64,000 bases of DNA from JAVVHH01 sp965199585 (GCA_965199585.1 CBDASI010000002.1:248001-312000), one strand, 5' to 3'. Counted from the stretch's first letter, positions 1 to 10,133 are shown. Notes: a model not told the origin generated them from the sequence alone. A program made the numbers and translations.

Positions 1-1214
<1,214 letters not shown>

Positions 1215-1246
1215 CCAAGCCCGAACGGGCAAAAAGGGACGGAACG

Positions 1247-2536
1247 ATGGACCAACAAGCACCCCGCTCTTTCAGCCGCCCCGCCTCCGCCACCCTGTCG
1301 CGCAGCGCCATGGCCTACGTCCTGGCTGGCGGTCGCGGCACCCGGCTGCAGGAACTCACTGACAACCGCGCCAAGCCCGCCGTCTATTTCGGCGGCAAGA
1401 GCCGGATCATCGACTTCGCTCTCTCCAACGCGCTAAATTCAGGCATCCGCCGCATCAGCGTCGCCACCCAATACAAGGCCCACAGCCTCATCCGGCATCT
1501 CCAGCGCGGCTGGAACTTCTTCCGCCCCGAGCGCAACGAGAGCTTCGACATCCTTCCCGCCAGCCAGCGCATGGCCGAAGGCATCGATGGCTGGTACGCC
1601 GGCACTGCCGATGCTGTCTACCAGAACATCGACATCATCGAGGGATACGCCCCCCGCTTCATCGTCCTGCTCGCCGGCGACCACGTCTACAAGATGGACT
1701 ACGAGCCGATGCTGCAGCAACACGTGCAGCTCGGCGCCGACGTTACGGTCGGCTGCATCGAGGTTCCGCGCTTGGAGGCCGTCGCCTTCGGCGTCATGGC
1801 CGTCGACGCGCAGGACAACATCGTCGCCTTCCACGAAAAACCCAAGGACCCGCCATCCATCCCCGGCGACCCCGATCACGCGCTGGCCAGCATGGGCATT
1901 TACGTCTTCGAGACGAGCTTCCTGATGGACATCCTGCGCGAGGACGCCGCCGACCCGAACTCGTCGCATGATTTCGGCAGCGACATCATCCCGCGCATCG
2001 TCCGCGACGGCAAAGCCGTCGCCCATCGCTATGCCCAGTCCTGCGTCCGCGCCAACGGTGTTTCGGAGTCTTACTGGCGTGACGTCGGCACCGTCGATGC
2101 CTACTGGCAGGCCAACATCGACCTCACCGACTTCACCCCCGCGCTCGACCTATGGGACACTAACTGGCCGATCTGGACCTATGGCGAGATCACGCCACCG
2201 GCCAAGTTCATCCACAATGAGGACAATCGGCGCGGCATCGCCATCAGCTCGCTGGTTTCCGGCGGCTGCATCATTTCCGGCAGCTCGGCGCACCGCTCCT
2301 TGTTGTTTACCGGCGTCCGCACCCATTCCTACGGCATCGTCGAGGCCAGCGTGATCCTTCCCTACGCCGAAGTCGGCCGGCACGCCCGGCTTAGCCACGT
2401 CGTCGTCGACCGCGGGGTTCGCATCCCGGAAGGCCTCGTCGTCGGCGAGGACCCGGAGCTCGACGCCAAGCGCTTCCGCCGCACCGACCGTGGCATTTGC
2501 CTCATCACCCAGGCGATGGTCGACAAACTCGCATGA
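1247..2536 (+). CDS. glgC: Glucose-1-phosphate adenylyltransferase (ADP-glucose pyrophosphorylase)
   Basis: GlgC makes ADP-glucose from glucose-1-phosphate and ATP, the committed step of bacterial glycogen synthesis. The product is 429 residues, close to the 431 of E. coli GlgC. The nucleotidyltransferase loop GGRGTRL lies at residues 28-34, and KPAVYFGGK at 43-51 contains the lysine that in E. coli contributes to activator binding; a left-handed beta-helix C-terminus follows. The ATG at 1247 is chosen because it follows an AAAAAGGGACGG purine stretch and gives the family's normal N-terminus; the frame stays open further upstream into glgP. The stop overlaps the glgA start in ATGA. Confidence 0.96.
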   Translation: MDQQAPRSFSRPASATLSRSAMAYVLAGGRGTRLQELTDNRAKPAVYFGGKSRIIDFALSNALNSGIRRISVATQYKAHSLIRHLQRGWNFFRPERNESFDILPASQRMAEGIDGWYAGTADAVYQNIDIIEGYAPRFIVLLAGDHVYKMDYEPMLQQHVQLGADVTVGCIEVPRLEAVAFGVMAVDAQDNIVAFHEKPKDPPSIPGDPDHALASMGIYVFETSFLMDILREDAADPNSSHDFGSDIIPRIVRDGKAVAHRYAQSCVRANGVSESYWRDVGTVDAYWQANIDLTDFTPALDLWDTNWPIWTYGEITPPAKFIHNEDNRRGIAISSLVSGGCIISGSSAHRSLLFTGVRTHSYGIVEASVILPYAEVGRHARLSHVVVDRGVRIPEGLVVGEDPELDAKRFRRTDRGICLITQAMVDKLA

Positions 2537-3780
2537 AGGTCGCCCTCTTCAGCAAGGAATACCCGCCCAACGTCTATGGCGGCGCCGGCGTGCACGTCGA
2601 ATATCTCAGCCGCGCCCTGGCCAAGCGCATGGACGTGCAGGTCCGTGCCTTCGGCGATGACGCCCCGATCGAGGGCAACCCCTCCGTGCGGTTCTACCCC
2701 GAATGGCCCGAAGCCAAGCGCGGCACCGACCCGCGCTTCGCCGGCGCCGTCGACGCCTTCGAGCGCAGCCTGCGCATGGCCAAGGACCGCACCGACGCCG
2801 ATCTGGTGCACTGCCACACCTGGTACACCGACATGGCCGGCATCGTCGCCGCCCAGCTGTGGAACATCCCCAGCGTATTGACCATCCACTCGCTCGAGCC
2901 GCTCCGCCCCTGGAAAGTCGAGCAGCTCGGCCAGGCCTATCACCTCAGCGCCTGGATGGAACGCACCGCCATCGAGCAAGCCAACGCCATCATCGCCGTC
3001 TCGAACGAGACCCGCGACGACGTTCTCCGCCTCTTCGACGTCGCTCCGGACCGCGTCCACGTCATCCACAACGGCATCGACCTCGAGGAATATCGCCCCT
3101 CGACGCACGCCGACGTGCTGGACCGTCACGGGATCGACCGCACTCGCCCTTACGTCCTGTTCGTCGGCCGCATCACCCGCCAGAAAGGCATTCTCCACCT
3201 CCTCGCCGCTATCCCCGCCCTCGACCCGGCGCTCCAGATCGTCCTTTGCGCCGGCGCTCCCGACACACCGGAGATCGGCCGCGAGATGGCCGAAGGCGTG
3301 CAACGCCTGCAGCAGACTCGCCCCGGCGTCATCTGGATCGCCGACATGCTGCCGCGCCCCGACGTGATCCAGCTCTACACCCACGCCGCCGTCTTTTGCT
3401 GCCCCTCGGTCTACGAGCCGTTCGGCATCATCAACCTCGAAGCCATGGCCTGCCGCACCCCCGTCGTCGCCTCGGCGGTTGGCGGCATCAAGGAGGTGGT
3501 GGTGCCCGAGCAGACCGGCATCCTCGTCGATCCCGGACTCGAGCCCGGCAGCTTTCAGCCCGCCGATCCCGCCGCGTTCGCCATGGGACTGGCCGATGGC
3601 ATCAACCGCTTGGCGGAGAATGCCGGGCTCCGCGCCCGGATGGCCGATGCCGGCCTCGCGCGGGTACGCGACCTATTCACCTGGGACGCCATCGCCACCA
3701 AGACCGAGGCTCTCTATCAGGCGATCCTCGACGAAGCCGGGAAGCCGACCAAACCAACGCCCACCGACGTCCATCGTTGA
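2533..3780 (+). CDS. glgA: Glycogen synthase, Corynebacterium/GlgM-type GT4 glycosyltransferase
   Basis: This 415-residue retaining GT4 enzyme transfers glucose from ADP-glucose. It starts MKVALFSKEYPPNVYGGAGV and lacks the KTGGL motif of E. coli-type GlgA (about 477 residues); length and N-terminus match the actinobacterial GlgA family. The EX7E pair is visible as E295 and E303 in YEPFGIINLE. The ATG sits inside the glgC stop (ATGA), so translation is probably coupled. In mycobacteria the homologous enzyme makes maltose-1-phosphate (GlgM), so the acceptor here may be glucose-1-phosphate rather than glycogen. The glgC neighbour supports ADP-glucose as donor; the acceptor is inference. Confidence 0.9.
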   Translation: MKVALFSKEYPPNVYGGAGVHVEYLSRALAKRMDVQVRAFGDDAPIEGNPSVRFYPEWPEAKRGTDPRFAGAVDAFERSLRMAKDRTDADLVHCHTWYTDMAGIVAAQLWNIPSVLTIHSLEPLRPWKVEQLGQAYHLSAWMERTAIEQANAIIAVSNETRDDVLRLFDVAPDRVHVIHNGIDLEEYRPSTHADVLDRHGIDRTRPYVLFVGRITRQKGILHLLAAIPALDPALQIVLCAGAPDTPEIGREMAEGVQRLQQTRPGVIWIADMLPRPDVIQLYTHAAVFCCPSVYEPFGIINLEAMACRTPVVASAVGGIKEVVVPEQTGILVDPGLEPGSFQPADPAAFAMGLADGINRLAENAGLRARMADAGLARVRDLFTWDAIATKTEALYQAILDEAGKPTKPTPTDVHR

Positions 3781-3933
3781 TCACGAAAACGTTACCCGCT
3801 TCCACAGTCGTTCCGTAGTTAAAGACCTCGAGGCCAGAGCGCGGCACCCTCCTGCTGCAGCCAGCCTCATCGGTGCGGTCGATACCACCCCCCGGGTGTC
3901 GGCCGCGCCACCCCTCCTTGCACGGATTTACGG

Positions 3934-4695
3934 ATGCGAATCGGGATTGCCGGTATCTCCGGCCGCATGGGACGGCTTCTCGCCGAGGAGGCCGTCCTGG
4001 TCGGACACACGCTGGTCGGCGGCGCCGCACTCGACGGCGCCGGTCCTGAAGGCATTCCCCTGATGAGCCTTTCCGACCTCGCCGCCGCCGCCGACCTCGT
4101 GATCGACTTCACCCACGCCAGCGCCGTCCAAGCCACCGCCGCCACGCTCGCCGCCGCCGGCACCGCCTGGGTTCTCGGCACCACCGGCCTTTCCGCCGAG
4201 GACGAAGCCTGCGTCGACCGCGCCGCCGCGCAGATCCCGATCGTCTACGCCGCCAATTTCGGACCCGGCGTCAACATCCTCCTCGCCCTCGCCCGCAAGC
4301 TCGGCGCCGTTCTCCCCGCCGAACAATATGACGCCGAGATCGTCGAGATGCACCATCGCCACAAGGTCGACGCTCCCTCCGGCACCGCCATCGCCCTCGG
4401 GCGCGCCGTCGCCGCCGGCCGCGGCGTCGCCCTCTCCGAGGTCATGCAGAGCGGCCGAGACGGTCACACCGGCCCGCGCCCCTCCGGCGCCATTGGTTTT
4501 GCCGCCCTGCGCGGCGGCGAAGTGGCCGGCGAACACACGCTCCTCTTCGCCGCCGCCGGTGAGCACATCTCATTGACCCATCGCGCCATCGACCGCCGGG
4601 TCTTCGCCACCGGCGCCGTCCGCGCGGCTGGTTGGCTGCAGACGCGCCCGCCCGGCCGATACGACATGGCCGACGTGATGGGCCTGGATGCTTGA
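3934..4695 (+). CDS. dapB: 4-hydroxy-tetrahydrodipicolinate reductase
   Basis: DapB reduces 4-hydroxy-tetrahydrodipicolinate with NAD(P)H in the diaminopimelate/lysine pathway. The 253-residue product has the dinucleotide loop GISGRMG at residues 7-13, the catalytic segment EMHHRHKVDAPSGTA in the middle, and the downstream GHTGPR motif. E. coli DapB is 273 residues, so this is slightly compact but complete. The 153-base gap after glgA has no gene. No strong Shine-Dalgarno precedes the ATG, but the glycine-rich loop must lie at the extreme N-terminus, which fixes the start. Confidence 0.95.
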   Translation: MRIGIAGISGRMGRLLAEEAVLVGHTLVGGAALDGAGPEGIPLMSLSDLAAAADLVIDFTHASAVQATAATLAAAGTAWVLGTTGLSAEDEACVDRAAAQIPIVYAANFGPGVNILLALARKLGAVLPAEQYDAEIVEMHHRHKVDAPSGTAIALGRAVAAGRGVALSEVMQSGRDGHTGPRPSGAIGFAALRGGEVAGEHTLLFAAAGEHISLTHRAIDRRVFATGAVRAAGWLQTRPPGRYDMADVMGLDA

Positions 4696-4796
4696 CCAAG
4701 ACGGCCCGCTAGGCCAAACACCCCCACGCCAGGCATAAAGCCGGCACCGCGGCTGCCCAGCCACTCCCATACATCACGCGACAAGAGGAGAAATCC

Positions 4797-5984
4797 ATGC
4801 GCGACAAGGGCGAATACCTTTTCACGTCCGAGTCGGTTTCGGAAGGTCATCCCGACAAGGTCGCTGACCGCATCAGCGACACCGTGCTCGACACTTTCCT
4901 GGCCGCGGACCCGCAAGCCCGCGTCGCATGCGAGACCCTCGTGACCACCAACCGCGTCGTCCTCGCCGGCGAAGTCCGCGGCCCCGACTCCATCACCAGC
5001 GACATGCTGATCGAGAAGGCCCGCGAGGCCATCCGCGACATCGGCTACGACCAGTCCGGCTTCAGCTGGAAAAATGCCCAGATCGACTGCCTGTTGCACG
5101 CCCAGAGCGCCGACATCGCCGTCGGCGTCGACAGCGCCGGGAACAAGGATGAAGGCGCCGGCGACCAGGGCATCATGTTCGGCTACGCCTGCACCGAGAC
5201 CCCCGTGCTGATGCCGGCCCCGCTGCATTATGCGCACCAGATTCTCCGCCGCATCCGCGACGGCCGGGTCGCGGGCGACGCGATCGTCGCCGGGTTGCTG
5301 CCCGACGCCAAGAGCCAGGTCACGCTGCGCTACGTCGACGGCAAGCCGGTCGGCGCCACCAGCGTCGTCGTCTCCACCCAGCACGAGGAAGGCCTCGACC
5401 AGGCCGAGCTGAAGCAGCGCCTCAAGGGCCTCATCGCCAGCACCCTGCCCGAGGGCTGGATGTGCCCGGACGACGAGCTCTACATCAACCCGACCGGCAA
5501 CTTCGTTATCGGCGGCCCCGACGGCGACTGCGGCCTTACCGGGCGCAAGATCATCGTCGACACCTATGGCGGCGCCTCGCCGCACGGTGGTGGCGCGTTC
5601 AGCGGCAAGGACCCCACCAAGGTCGACCGCTCCGCAGCCTATGCCTGCCGCTACCTCGCCAAGAACGTGGTCGCCGCCGGCTTGGCCGAGAAGTGCACCA
5701 TCCAGATCAGCTACGCGATCGGCGTCGCCAAGCCGTTGTCGGTCTATGTCGACCTCCAGGGCAGCGGCCATGACGTGGATGAGACCAAGCTCGGCGACGT
5801 GCTGCAGCAGGTGATGAACCTGAGCCCGCGCGGCATTCGCGAGCATCTGCGCATGAACCGTCCGATTTATGCCGTCACCTCCGCCTACGGCCATTTCGGC
5901 CGCGAGCCCGACGACGCGCTCGACACCTTCACCTGGGAACGCACGGACCTTGTCCCTGAGCTCCGCAGCGCGTTCAACCGCTAA
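4797..5984 (+). CDS. metK: S-adenosylmethionine synthetase
   Basis: MetK condenses methionine and ATP to S-adenosylmethionine. The 395-residue product shows FTSESVSEGHPDK at residues 9-21, GAGDQGIMFGYA (signature 1) and GGGAFSGKDPTKVD (signature 2), all with expected residues. The ATG follows AAGAGGAGAAATCC, a good ribosome-binding site. It stands downstream of dapB and overlaps the likely start of trmB, another SAM-dependent gene. The 101-base leader contains only a 5-bp stem (AGCCG at 4739-4743 with CGGCT at 4750-4754) that does not match a SAM riboswitch I know. Confidence 0.97.
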   Translation: MRDKGEYLFTSESVSEGHPDKVADRISDTVLDTFLAADPQARVACETLVTTNRVVLAGEVRGPDSITSDMLIEKAREAIRDIGYDQSGFSWKNAQIDCLLHAQSADIAVGVDSAGNKDEGAGDQGIMFGYACTETPVLMPAPLHYAHQILRRIRDGRVAGDAIVAGLLPDAKSQVTLRYVDGKPVGATSVVVSTQHEEGLDQAELKQRLKGLIASTLPEGWMCPDDELYINPTGNFVIGGPDGDCGLTGRKIIVDTYGGASPHGGGAFSGKDPTKVDRSAAYACRYLAKNVVAAGLAEKCTIQISYAIGVAKPLSVYVDLQGSGHDVDETKLGDVLQQVMNLSPRGIREHLRMNRPIYAVTSAYGHFGREPDDALDTFTWERTDLVPELRSAFNR

Positions 5985-6666
5985 ACCCCCAGACGATCGC
6001 CTCTACGGCAGGATTCGCGGCCACAAGCTGCGGCCCCGCCAGGAGGCGCTCCTCGACCTGACGCTCCCGCGGCTCGCGTTCAGCGAGTCGCAGGCAGCCT
6101 CTCCCCTCGACGCCTTCACGCCCGACCAGACGCAGCTCTGGCTCGAGGTCGGCTTCGGCGGCGGCGAACACGCCCAGGCCCTTGCCGCCGCCAATCCGGC
6201 CGCCGGCTTGATCGCCTGCGAGGTGTTCGACAACGGCATCTGCTCGCTGCTCTCCCGCCTCGTTCCCGACGGCGCCGAGGCTACCGGCCCCGTTCCGACC
6301 AACCTCCGCCTCTGGACCGACGACGCCCGCAAGCTGATCCGCGCGCTCCCCGACGCCTGCCTCGACAAGCTGTTCCTGATGTTCCCGGACCCCTGGCCGA
6401 AAGCCCGCCACACCAAGCGCCGCTTCGTCCACCCCGAGCAGATCGCCCTCGTCGCCCGCATCCTCAAGCCCGGCGCCGAATGGCGCATCGCCTCCGACGA
6501 CCCGACCTACCAGGCCTGGGTCGCCGACACCCTGGCCGCGCAACAAGCCTTCACCGTCCCGCCGCCCGCCACCGACCGCCCCGATGGTTGGCCGCCGACG
6601 CGCTACGAAGCCAAGGCCCGCCGCGCCGGCCGCCAGCCGCTCTACTGGTCCCTAATCAGGAAATAA
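5950..6666 (+). CDS. trmB: tRNA (guanine-N7-)-methyltransferase
   Basis: TrmB methylates N7 of G46 in tRNA using SAM. The family N-terminus LYGRIRGHKLRPRQ, the SAM loop EVGFGGGEHA, and DPWPKARHTKRRF are all present. The start is uncertain: no ATG or GTG lies between the metK stop and LYGR. The candidates are TTG at 5950, CTG at 5956, or an ATG at 5869 deep inside metK. TTG at 5950 gives a 238-residue protein of normal length and is preferred; it overlaps the 3' end of metK, implying translational coupling. The function is secure; the start is inferred. Confidence 0.9.
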   Translation: MSLSSAARSTAKPPDDRLYGRIRGHKLRPRQEALLDLTLPRLAFSESQAASPLDAFTPDQTQLWLEVGFGGGEHAQALAAANPAAGLIACEVFDNGICSLLSRLVPDGAEATGPVPTNLRLWTDDARKLIRALPDACLDKLFLMFPDPWPKARHTKRRFVHPEQIALVARILKPGAEWRIASDDPTYQAWVADTLAAQQAFTVPPPATDRPDGWPPTRYEAKARRAGRQPLYWSLIRK

Positions 6667-6668
6667 CC

Positions 6669-6760
6669 CGTCACTGCGAGGAGCGCAGCGACGTGGCAGT
6701 CCAGAGCGGCACGGACCGCGCCTGCCGCCCTGGATCGCCACGCTACGCTCGCGATGACGG
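6669..6760. repeat. Dispersed palindromic intergenic repeat (family A), complete copy
   Basis: An imperfect inverted repeat of about 92 bases lies between the convergent trmB and flavin reductase genes. The left arm reads CGTCACTGCGAGGAGCGCAG and continues to CCAGAGCGGCAC; the right arm, CCTGGATCGCCACG to CTCGCGATGACG, is its approximate reverse complement. A half copy with the same CCAGAGCGGCAC extension occurs at 48559-48597. Similar GCGAG/GCAATCCAG palindromes are common between genes in many alphaproteobacteria; the role is unknown. Confidence 0.8.
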
Positions 6761-6781
6761 CAACCACCCTCCCCGCAAAAC

Positions 6782-7450
6782 TTAAGCCTTCACCTCCGTC
6801 CCCCAATCCGCCGGCCGCGGCATGTCGAACATGTCCGTCGTCCGCGTATAGAACCCGCGCCCATGCATCCGCGCGATGAGCTGCATCTCTTCCGTCTTGA
6901 TGTGCGGCCGCGCCGGGTCGCCCGTCAGCAATCGCTGCTCGATGTGCATCTGCACCACTTTCCCGACTACCACCGACTGGCTGGTCCCGGTGTCGATCAC
7001 CTGGATCACCTTGCACTCGAACGCCACCGGGCTCTCCCCGATCCGCGGCGGCGCGACCTTCAGGCTCGGCACCGCCGTCAGCCCGGCCAGCTCCATCTCG
7101 CTCACCTCCGGCGGCGCGTTGACCACCGTCGCATTCATTTTCTCGGCCAGGTATTCCGGTACCAGGTTGACCACGAACTCACCGGTCTCCTCGATATACG
7201 CCGCGGTATCCTTGTGCTTGCGCCCCGGATCGCGGCTGCCCACCAGCCCCAGGATCATCAGCACCGGGTCCGACCCGAACGCATTGAAGAACGAGTGCGG
7301 CGCCACATTCACCACGCCCGACCGCCCCTGCGTCACCGTCCACGCGATCGGCCGCGGCACCACCGTGTTGACCGTCAGCCGATACGCCTCCGCCGATGGC
7401 AGCGTCTCGAAATCGAACGTCGCAAAATCAACCACCTGGTCACTCCTCAT
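6782..7450 (-). CDS. Flavin reductase family protein (FMN-binding split barrel)
   Basis: The product is up to 222 residues and belongs to the flavoredoxin/flavin-reductase family, which binds FMN and often serves a monooxygenase partner. Visible family features are RPIAWTVT near residue 37, NVAPHSFFNAFGSDPVLM, and a FVVNLVPEYLAEKMN segment. The frame starts with ATG at 7450, but ATGAGGAG there also reads as a ribosome-binding site for a GTG at 7435. It diverges from the hydrolase gene at 7486 with only 35 bases between. No partner oxygenase is adjacent, so the substrate is unknown. Confidence 0.85.
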   Translation of the reverse strand: MRSDQVVDFATFDFETLPSAEAYRLTVNTVVPRPIAWTVTQGRSGVVNVAPHSFFNAFGSDPVLMILGLVGSRDPGRKHKDTAAYIEETGEFVVNLVPEYLAEKMNATVVNAPPEVSEMELAGLTAVPSLKVAPPRIGESPVAFECKVIQVIDTGTSQSVVVGKVVQMHIEQRLLTGDPARPHIKTEEMQLIARMHGRGFYTRTTDMFDMPRPADWGTEVKA

Positions 7451-7485
7451 TTCCGCCGGTCCGATAAGGTTCTACGACGGTCCCC

Positions 7486-8316
7486 ATGGAACCCTGGCAC
7501 AACCTCGACCGCCCCGCGCTCGATCGCGCCTACAACGCCCGCGACAGCGTGGCGGATTTCGCCGCCGAGATGCAGCGCTGGACCAACCTCTCCGCCCTGG
7601 CCCGCTTCCAGCTAGCCCCCACCGAGAACATCGTCTTCGATCCCGCCTCCGGCATGGCGCTCGACTGGTTCGCGGGCGCTCCCGGTGGCCCCGTCCTGCT
7701 CTGGATCCACGGTGGCTACTGGCGCGCCCTGTCCAAGACCGAGCAGAGCCTCGTCGCCCCCGCCTTCGTCGCCGCCGGCATCCACGTCGCGGTCATCGAT
7801 TACAGCTTGGCTCCAGCCGTCACCCTGGACGAGATCGTCCGCCAGACCCGCGCCGCCACCGCCTTCGTCGCCGCCACCGCCGCCACCCACGGTGCCGACC
7901 CGGCCCGCATCTTCGCCGCCGGTCACTCCGCCGGCGGCCACCTCACCGGCATGCTCCTCGCCGACCCCGGCCCCCTTCGCGGTGGCATCGCCCTTTCCGG
8001 CCTGTTCGACCTCGAGCCGATCCGCAGGAGCTACGTCAACGAGTGGCTCCGCCTCGACGCCCCGGCCGCCCATCGCCTCAGCCCGCTGCATCGCATCCCC
8101 GACACCGCACCCGCCTTGCTCGCCAGCTATGGCGGCCTCGAATCCGACGAGTTCCGCTGGCAATCCGAAACCTACGTCGCCGCCTGGCAAGCCGCCGGCC
8201 ACCGCGCCACCCTCGCGCCGCAGCCCGCGCGGCACCATTTCGACATCGTCGTCGGCCTCGGTGACCCGGCCGATCTCCTCTGCCGCGCCGTCATCGACTT
8301 CATCCAAACGGAGTAG
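7486..8316 (+). CDS. Alpha/beta hydrolase, kynurenine-formamidase/esterase-like
   Basis: The 276-residue protein has the HGGYW oxyanion motif typical of kynurenine formamidases and related carboxylesterases. It also has the nucleophile elbow GHSAGGHLTG and a late ARHHFDIV histidine that completes the usual Ser-Asp-His triad. The N-terminal YNARDSV region also resembles that family. No other kynurenine-pathway gene is nearby, so a generic esterase or amidase role is equally possible. Its stop lies four bases before the SPFH gene. Confidence 0.8.
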   Translation: MEPWHNLDRPALDRAYNARDSVADFAAEMQRWTNLSALARFQLAPTENIVFDPASGMALDWFAGAPGGPVLLWIHGGYWRALSKTEQSLVAPAFVAAGIHVAVIDYSLAPAVTLDEIVRQTRAATAFVAATAATHGADPARIFAAGHSAGGHLTGMLLADPGPLRGGIALSGLFDLEPIRRSYVNEWLRLDAPAAHRLSPLHRIPDTAPALLASYGGLESDEFRWQSETYVAAWQAAGHRATLAPQPARHHFDIVVGLGDPADLLCRAVIDFIQTE

Positions 8317-8320
8317 CCTG

Positions 8321-9235
8321 ATGGGTTTGATCGTCCTGGCCATCCTCGCGGCCCTCGTCGTCCTCACGGTCTCGCTTGCCGTCCGCACCGTGCCGCAGGG
8401 TCAGACCTGGACCGTTGAACGCTTCGGCGCCTACACGCGCCTGCTGCACCCCGGCCTCAACCTGATGCTGCCCTTCGTCGAGCGTGTCGGTCACAAGATG
8501 AACGTCCAGGAGATCGTGCTCGACATCCCAGAACAAGCCGTCATCACCCGCGACAACGCCGCCGTCGTGGTGGACGGCCTGATGTATTACCGCGTGCTCG
8601 ACGCCGCCAAGGCCGCCTACGGCGCCCAGAACCTCGTCCAGGCGCTCACCTCCATCTCCATGACCAACATCCGCAGCGTCATCGGCGCCATGGACCTCGA
8701 TGGTGCCCTGTCTGGCCGCGAGGAGATCAACGGCCGCCTGCTCGCCACCCTGGATCACGCCACCGACCCCTGGGGCGTGAAGGTCAGCCGCGTGGAGCTT
8801 CGCAAGATCGAACCCCCGGCCAATCTCATCACCGCCATGAACCTGCAGATGACCGCCGAGCGCGAACGCCGCGCCACCGTGGCCCGCGCCATGGGCGAGC
8901 GCGAAGCCGCCGTCGCCCGGGCCGAGGGCGAGAAGCAGGCTACCGTGCTCCGCGCCGAAGCCCGCCTCGAAGCCGCCCAGAAGGACGCCGCCGCCCGCGA
9001 ACGCCTCGCCGAAGCCGAAGCCTACGCCACCACCCAGGTCGCCGCCGCCGCCGCCGGACCCGGCGCCGAAGCTCTCCGCTACTTCATCGCCCAGCGCTAC
9101 GTCGACGCCGTCGGAAGGCTCGCCGCCAACCCGGCCGGCCACACCCTGGTCATCCCGCTCGAAACCGGCGGCCTCGCCGGCGGCATCGCCCAGGCCGTGG
9201 CCGCCATGCAGTTCACCAAGCCGCACGCGCCGTGA
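8321..9235 (+). CDS. SPFH/band-7 (stomatin, QmcA-like) membrane protein
   Basis: The 304-residue protein has one N-terminal membrane segment (about residues 2-20). An SPFH domain follows, beginning VPQGQTWTVERFGAYTRLLHPG, and then an alanine/glutamate-rich coiled coil (RAEGEKQATVLRAEARLEAAQ). Such proteins oligomerise in membrane microdomains and are usually paired with NfeD. The ATG at 8321 follows a GGAG and yields the typical stomatin N-terminus; the frame remains open upstream through the hydrolase gene but that part is not protein-like. The stop overlaps the NfeD start as GTGA. Confidence 0.9.
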   Translation: MGLIVLAILAALVVLTVSLAVRTVPQGQTWTVERFGAYTRLLHPGLNLMLPFVERVGHKMNVQEIVLDIPEQAVITRDNAAVVVDGLMYYRVLDAAKAAYGAQNLVQALTSISMTNIRSVIGAMDLDGALSGREEINGRLLATLDHATDPWGVKVSRVELRKIEPPANLITAMNLQMTAERERRATVARAMGEREAAVARAEGEKQATVLRAEARLEAAQKDAAARERLAEAEAYATTQVAAAAAGPGAEALRYFIAQRYVDAVGRLAANPAGHTLVIPLETGGLAGGIAQAVAAMQFTKPHAP

Positions 9236-9648
9236 GCAATGGCTCCATCTGGCTGATCGCCGGGCTGCTGCTGGCGGCGCAGGAGCTGATCCTCCCCGGC
9301 GTCTTTCTGCTCTGGATCGGCGCCGCCGCCATCGCCGCCGGCCTGCTGACCGTCACCATCGGCCTCACCCTGCACTGGCAACTTGCCGCCTTCGTCGCGC
9401 TGGCCATCGCCCTGGTCGCACTGGCCGCTTTCCGCCGCCGCGCCGTCCCCGACACGCTCAACGGCCCCAGCACCGGCCTGATCGGCACCACCTGCTATGC
9501 CTTGGCCTTTGACGCCGGTGAAGGCCGTGTCCGCTACCGCGACGGCACCTGGCAAGCCCGGATGACCGACGGTGCGACCCCAAGCGCCAACGAACCGCTC
9601 AAGATCACCGGCCTGAACGGCACGATCCTACTCGTCTCACGTCCCTAG
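9232..9648 (+). CDS. NfeD family membrane protein
   Basis: This 138-residue protein has two or three N-terminal hydrophobic helices (WLIAGLLLAAQELILPGVFLLW, then AAIAAGLLTVTIGLTL and an alanine/leucine stretch). A small beta-barrel (OB-like) C-terminus, GLIGTTCYALAF to RPL-like strands, follows. NfeD proteins assist SPFH proteins in membrane organisation. Translation starts at a GTG embedded in the stop of the SPFH gene (GTGA), so the two are co-translated. Confidence 0.88.
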   Translation: MSNGSIWLIAGLLLAAQELILPGVFLLWIGAAAIAAGLLTVTIGLTLHWQLAAFVALAIALVALAAFRRRAVPDTLNGPSTGLIGTTCYALAFDAGEGRVRYRDGTWQARMTDGATPSANEPLKITGLNGTILLVSRP

Positions 9649-10088
9649 CTTCCCGCTCGCTCCATCGTCATCCAGCGCCCATCCGCGACCCCGTCCCGAA
9701 AGCCGAAGCGTCGGTAGAGCCCATGCGCATCCGCCGTGGTCAGCGTCCACTGCGTGACCGTGGTCAGTTCGGGATGCCCCAGGATCATCGCCACCAGCGC
9801 CTTGCTCAATCCCGATCCGCGCACCGCCGGGCTGATGAACACGTCGCCGAGATGCGCCCGCATTGCGTAATCCGTCAGCAGCCGCGCGAACCCCACCTGC
9901 CGGTCCGGCCCGTAGATCCCGAAGCACAGGCAGTTGGCAAAGCTGCGCTCCGTCACTGCCCGCGGCCGGTCCACCGCCCAATACACCGTCGCCAGCGATG
10001 CGTGCACGAAGTCCATGTCCAGCCGCGCCCGGTCGTCGCTGATCGTGTAACCGCTCTCGAGTGTGATCGTGTGCACCATGCCCTGCAT
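9645..10088 (-). CDS. GNAT family N-acetyltransferase
   Basis: The 147-residue product fits a single GNAT domain: acetyl-CoA-binding segment DVFISPAVRGSGLSKALVA (motif A, with the R-G-x-G-like loop VRGSGLSK), then YRRFGFRDG (motif B). The substrate is not predictable. The start could be ATG 10088 or ATG 10079; the second removes only three residues. It converges with nfeD (4-base overlap of the 3' ends) and diverges from thiS. Confidence 0.85.
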   Translation of the reverse strand: MQGMVHTITLESGYTISDDRARLDMDFVHASLATVYWAVDRPRAVTERSFANCLCFGIYGPDRQVGFARLLTDYAMRAHLGDVFISPAVRGSGLSKALVAMILGHPELTTVTQWTLTTADAHGLYRRFGFRDGVADGRWMTMERAGS

Positions 10089-10133
10089 CCTACACCGGTT
10101 GCCCCGCGTCGAACCCGGTCACATATTCCCCTC

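Noticed and set aside
4696..4796. Possible SAM riboswitch upstream of metK
   Set aside because: Only a 5-bp stem (AGCCG/CGGCT) was found; no SAM-II, SAM/SAH or other SAM riboswitch core could be matched by eye.
4464..5894. Long open frames antisense to dapB/metK, zwf, glgC and similar genes
   Set aside because: They are shadow frames of GC-rich genes: the products are Gly/Asp/Ala/Val-rich, with no motifs and no ribosome-binding sites, while the opposite strand encodes clear enzymes.
10089..10133. Possible TPP riboswitch upstream of thiS
   Set aside because: The gap is only 45 bases, too short for a TPP aptamer, and lacks its conserved sequences.
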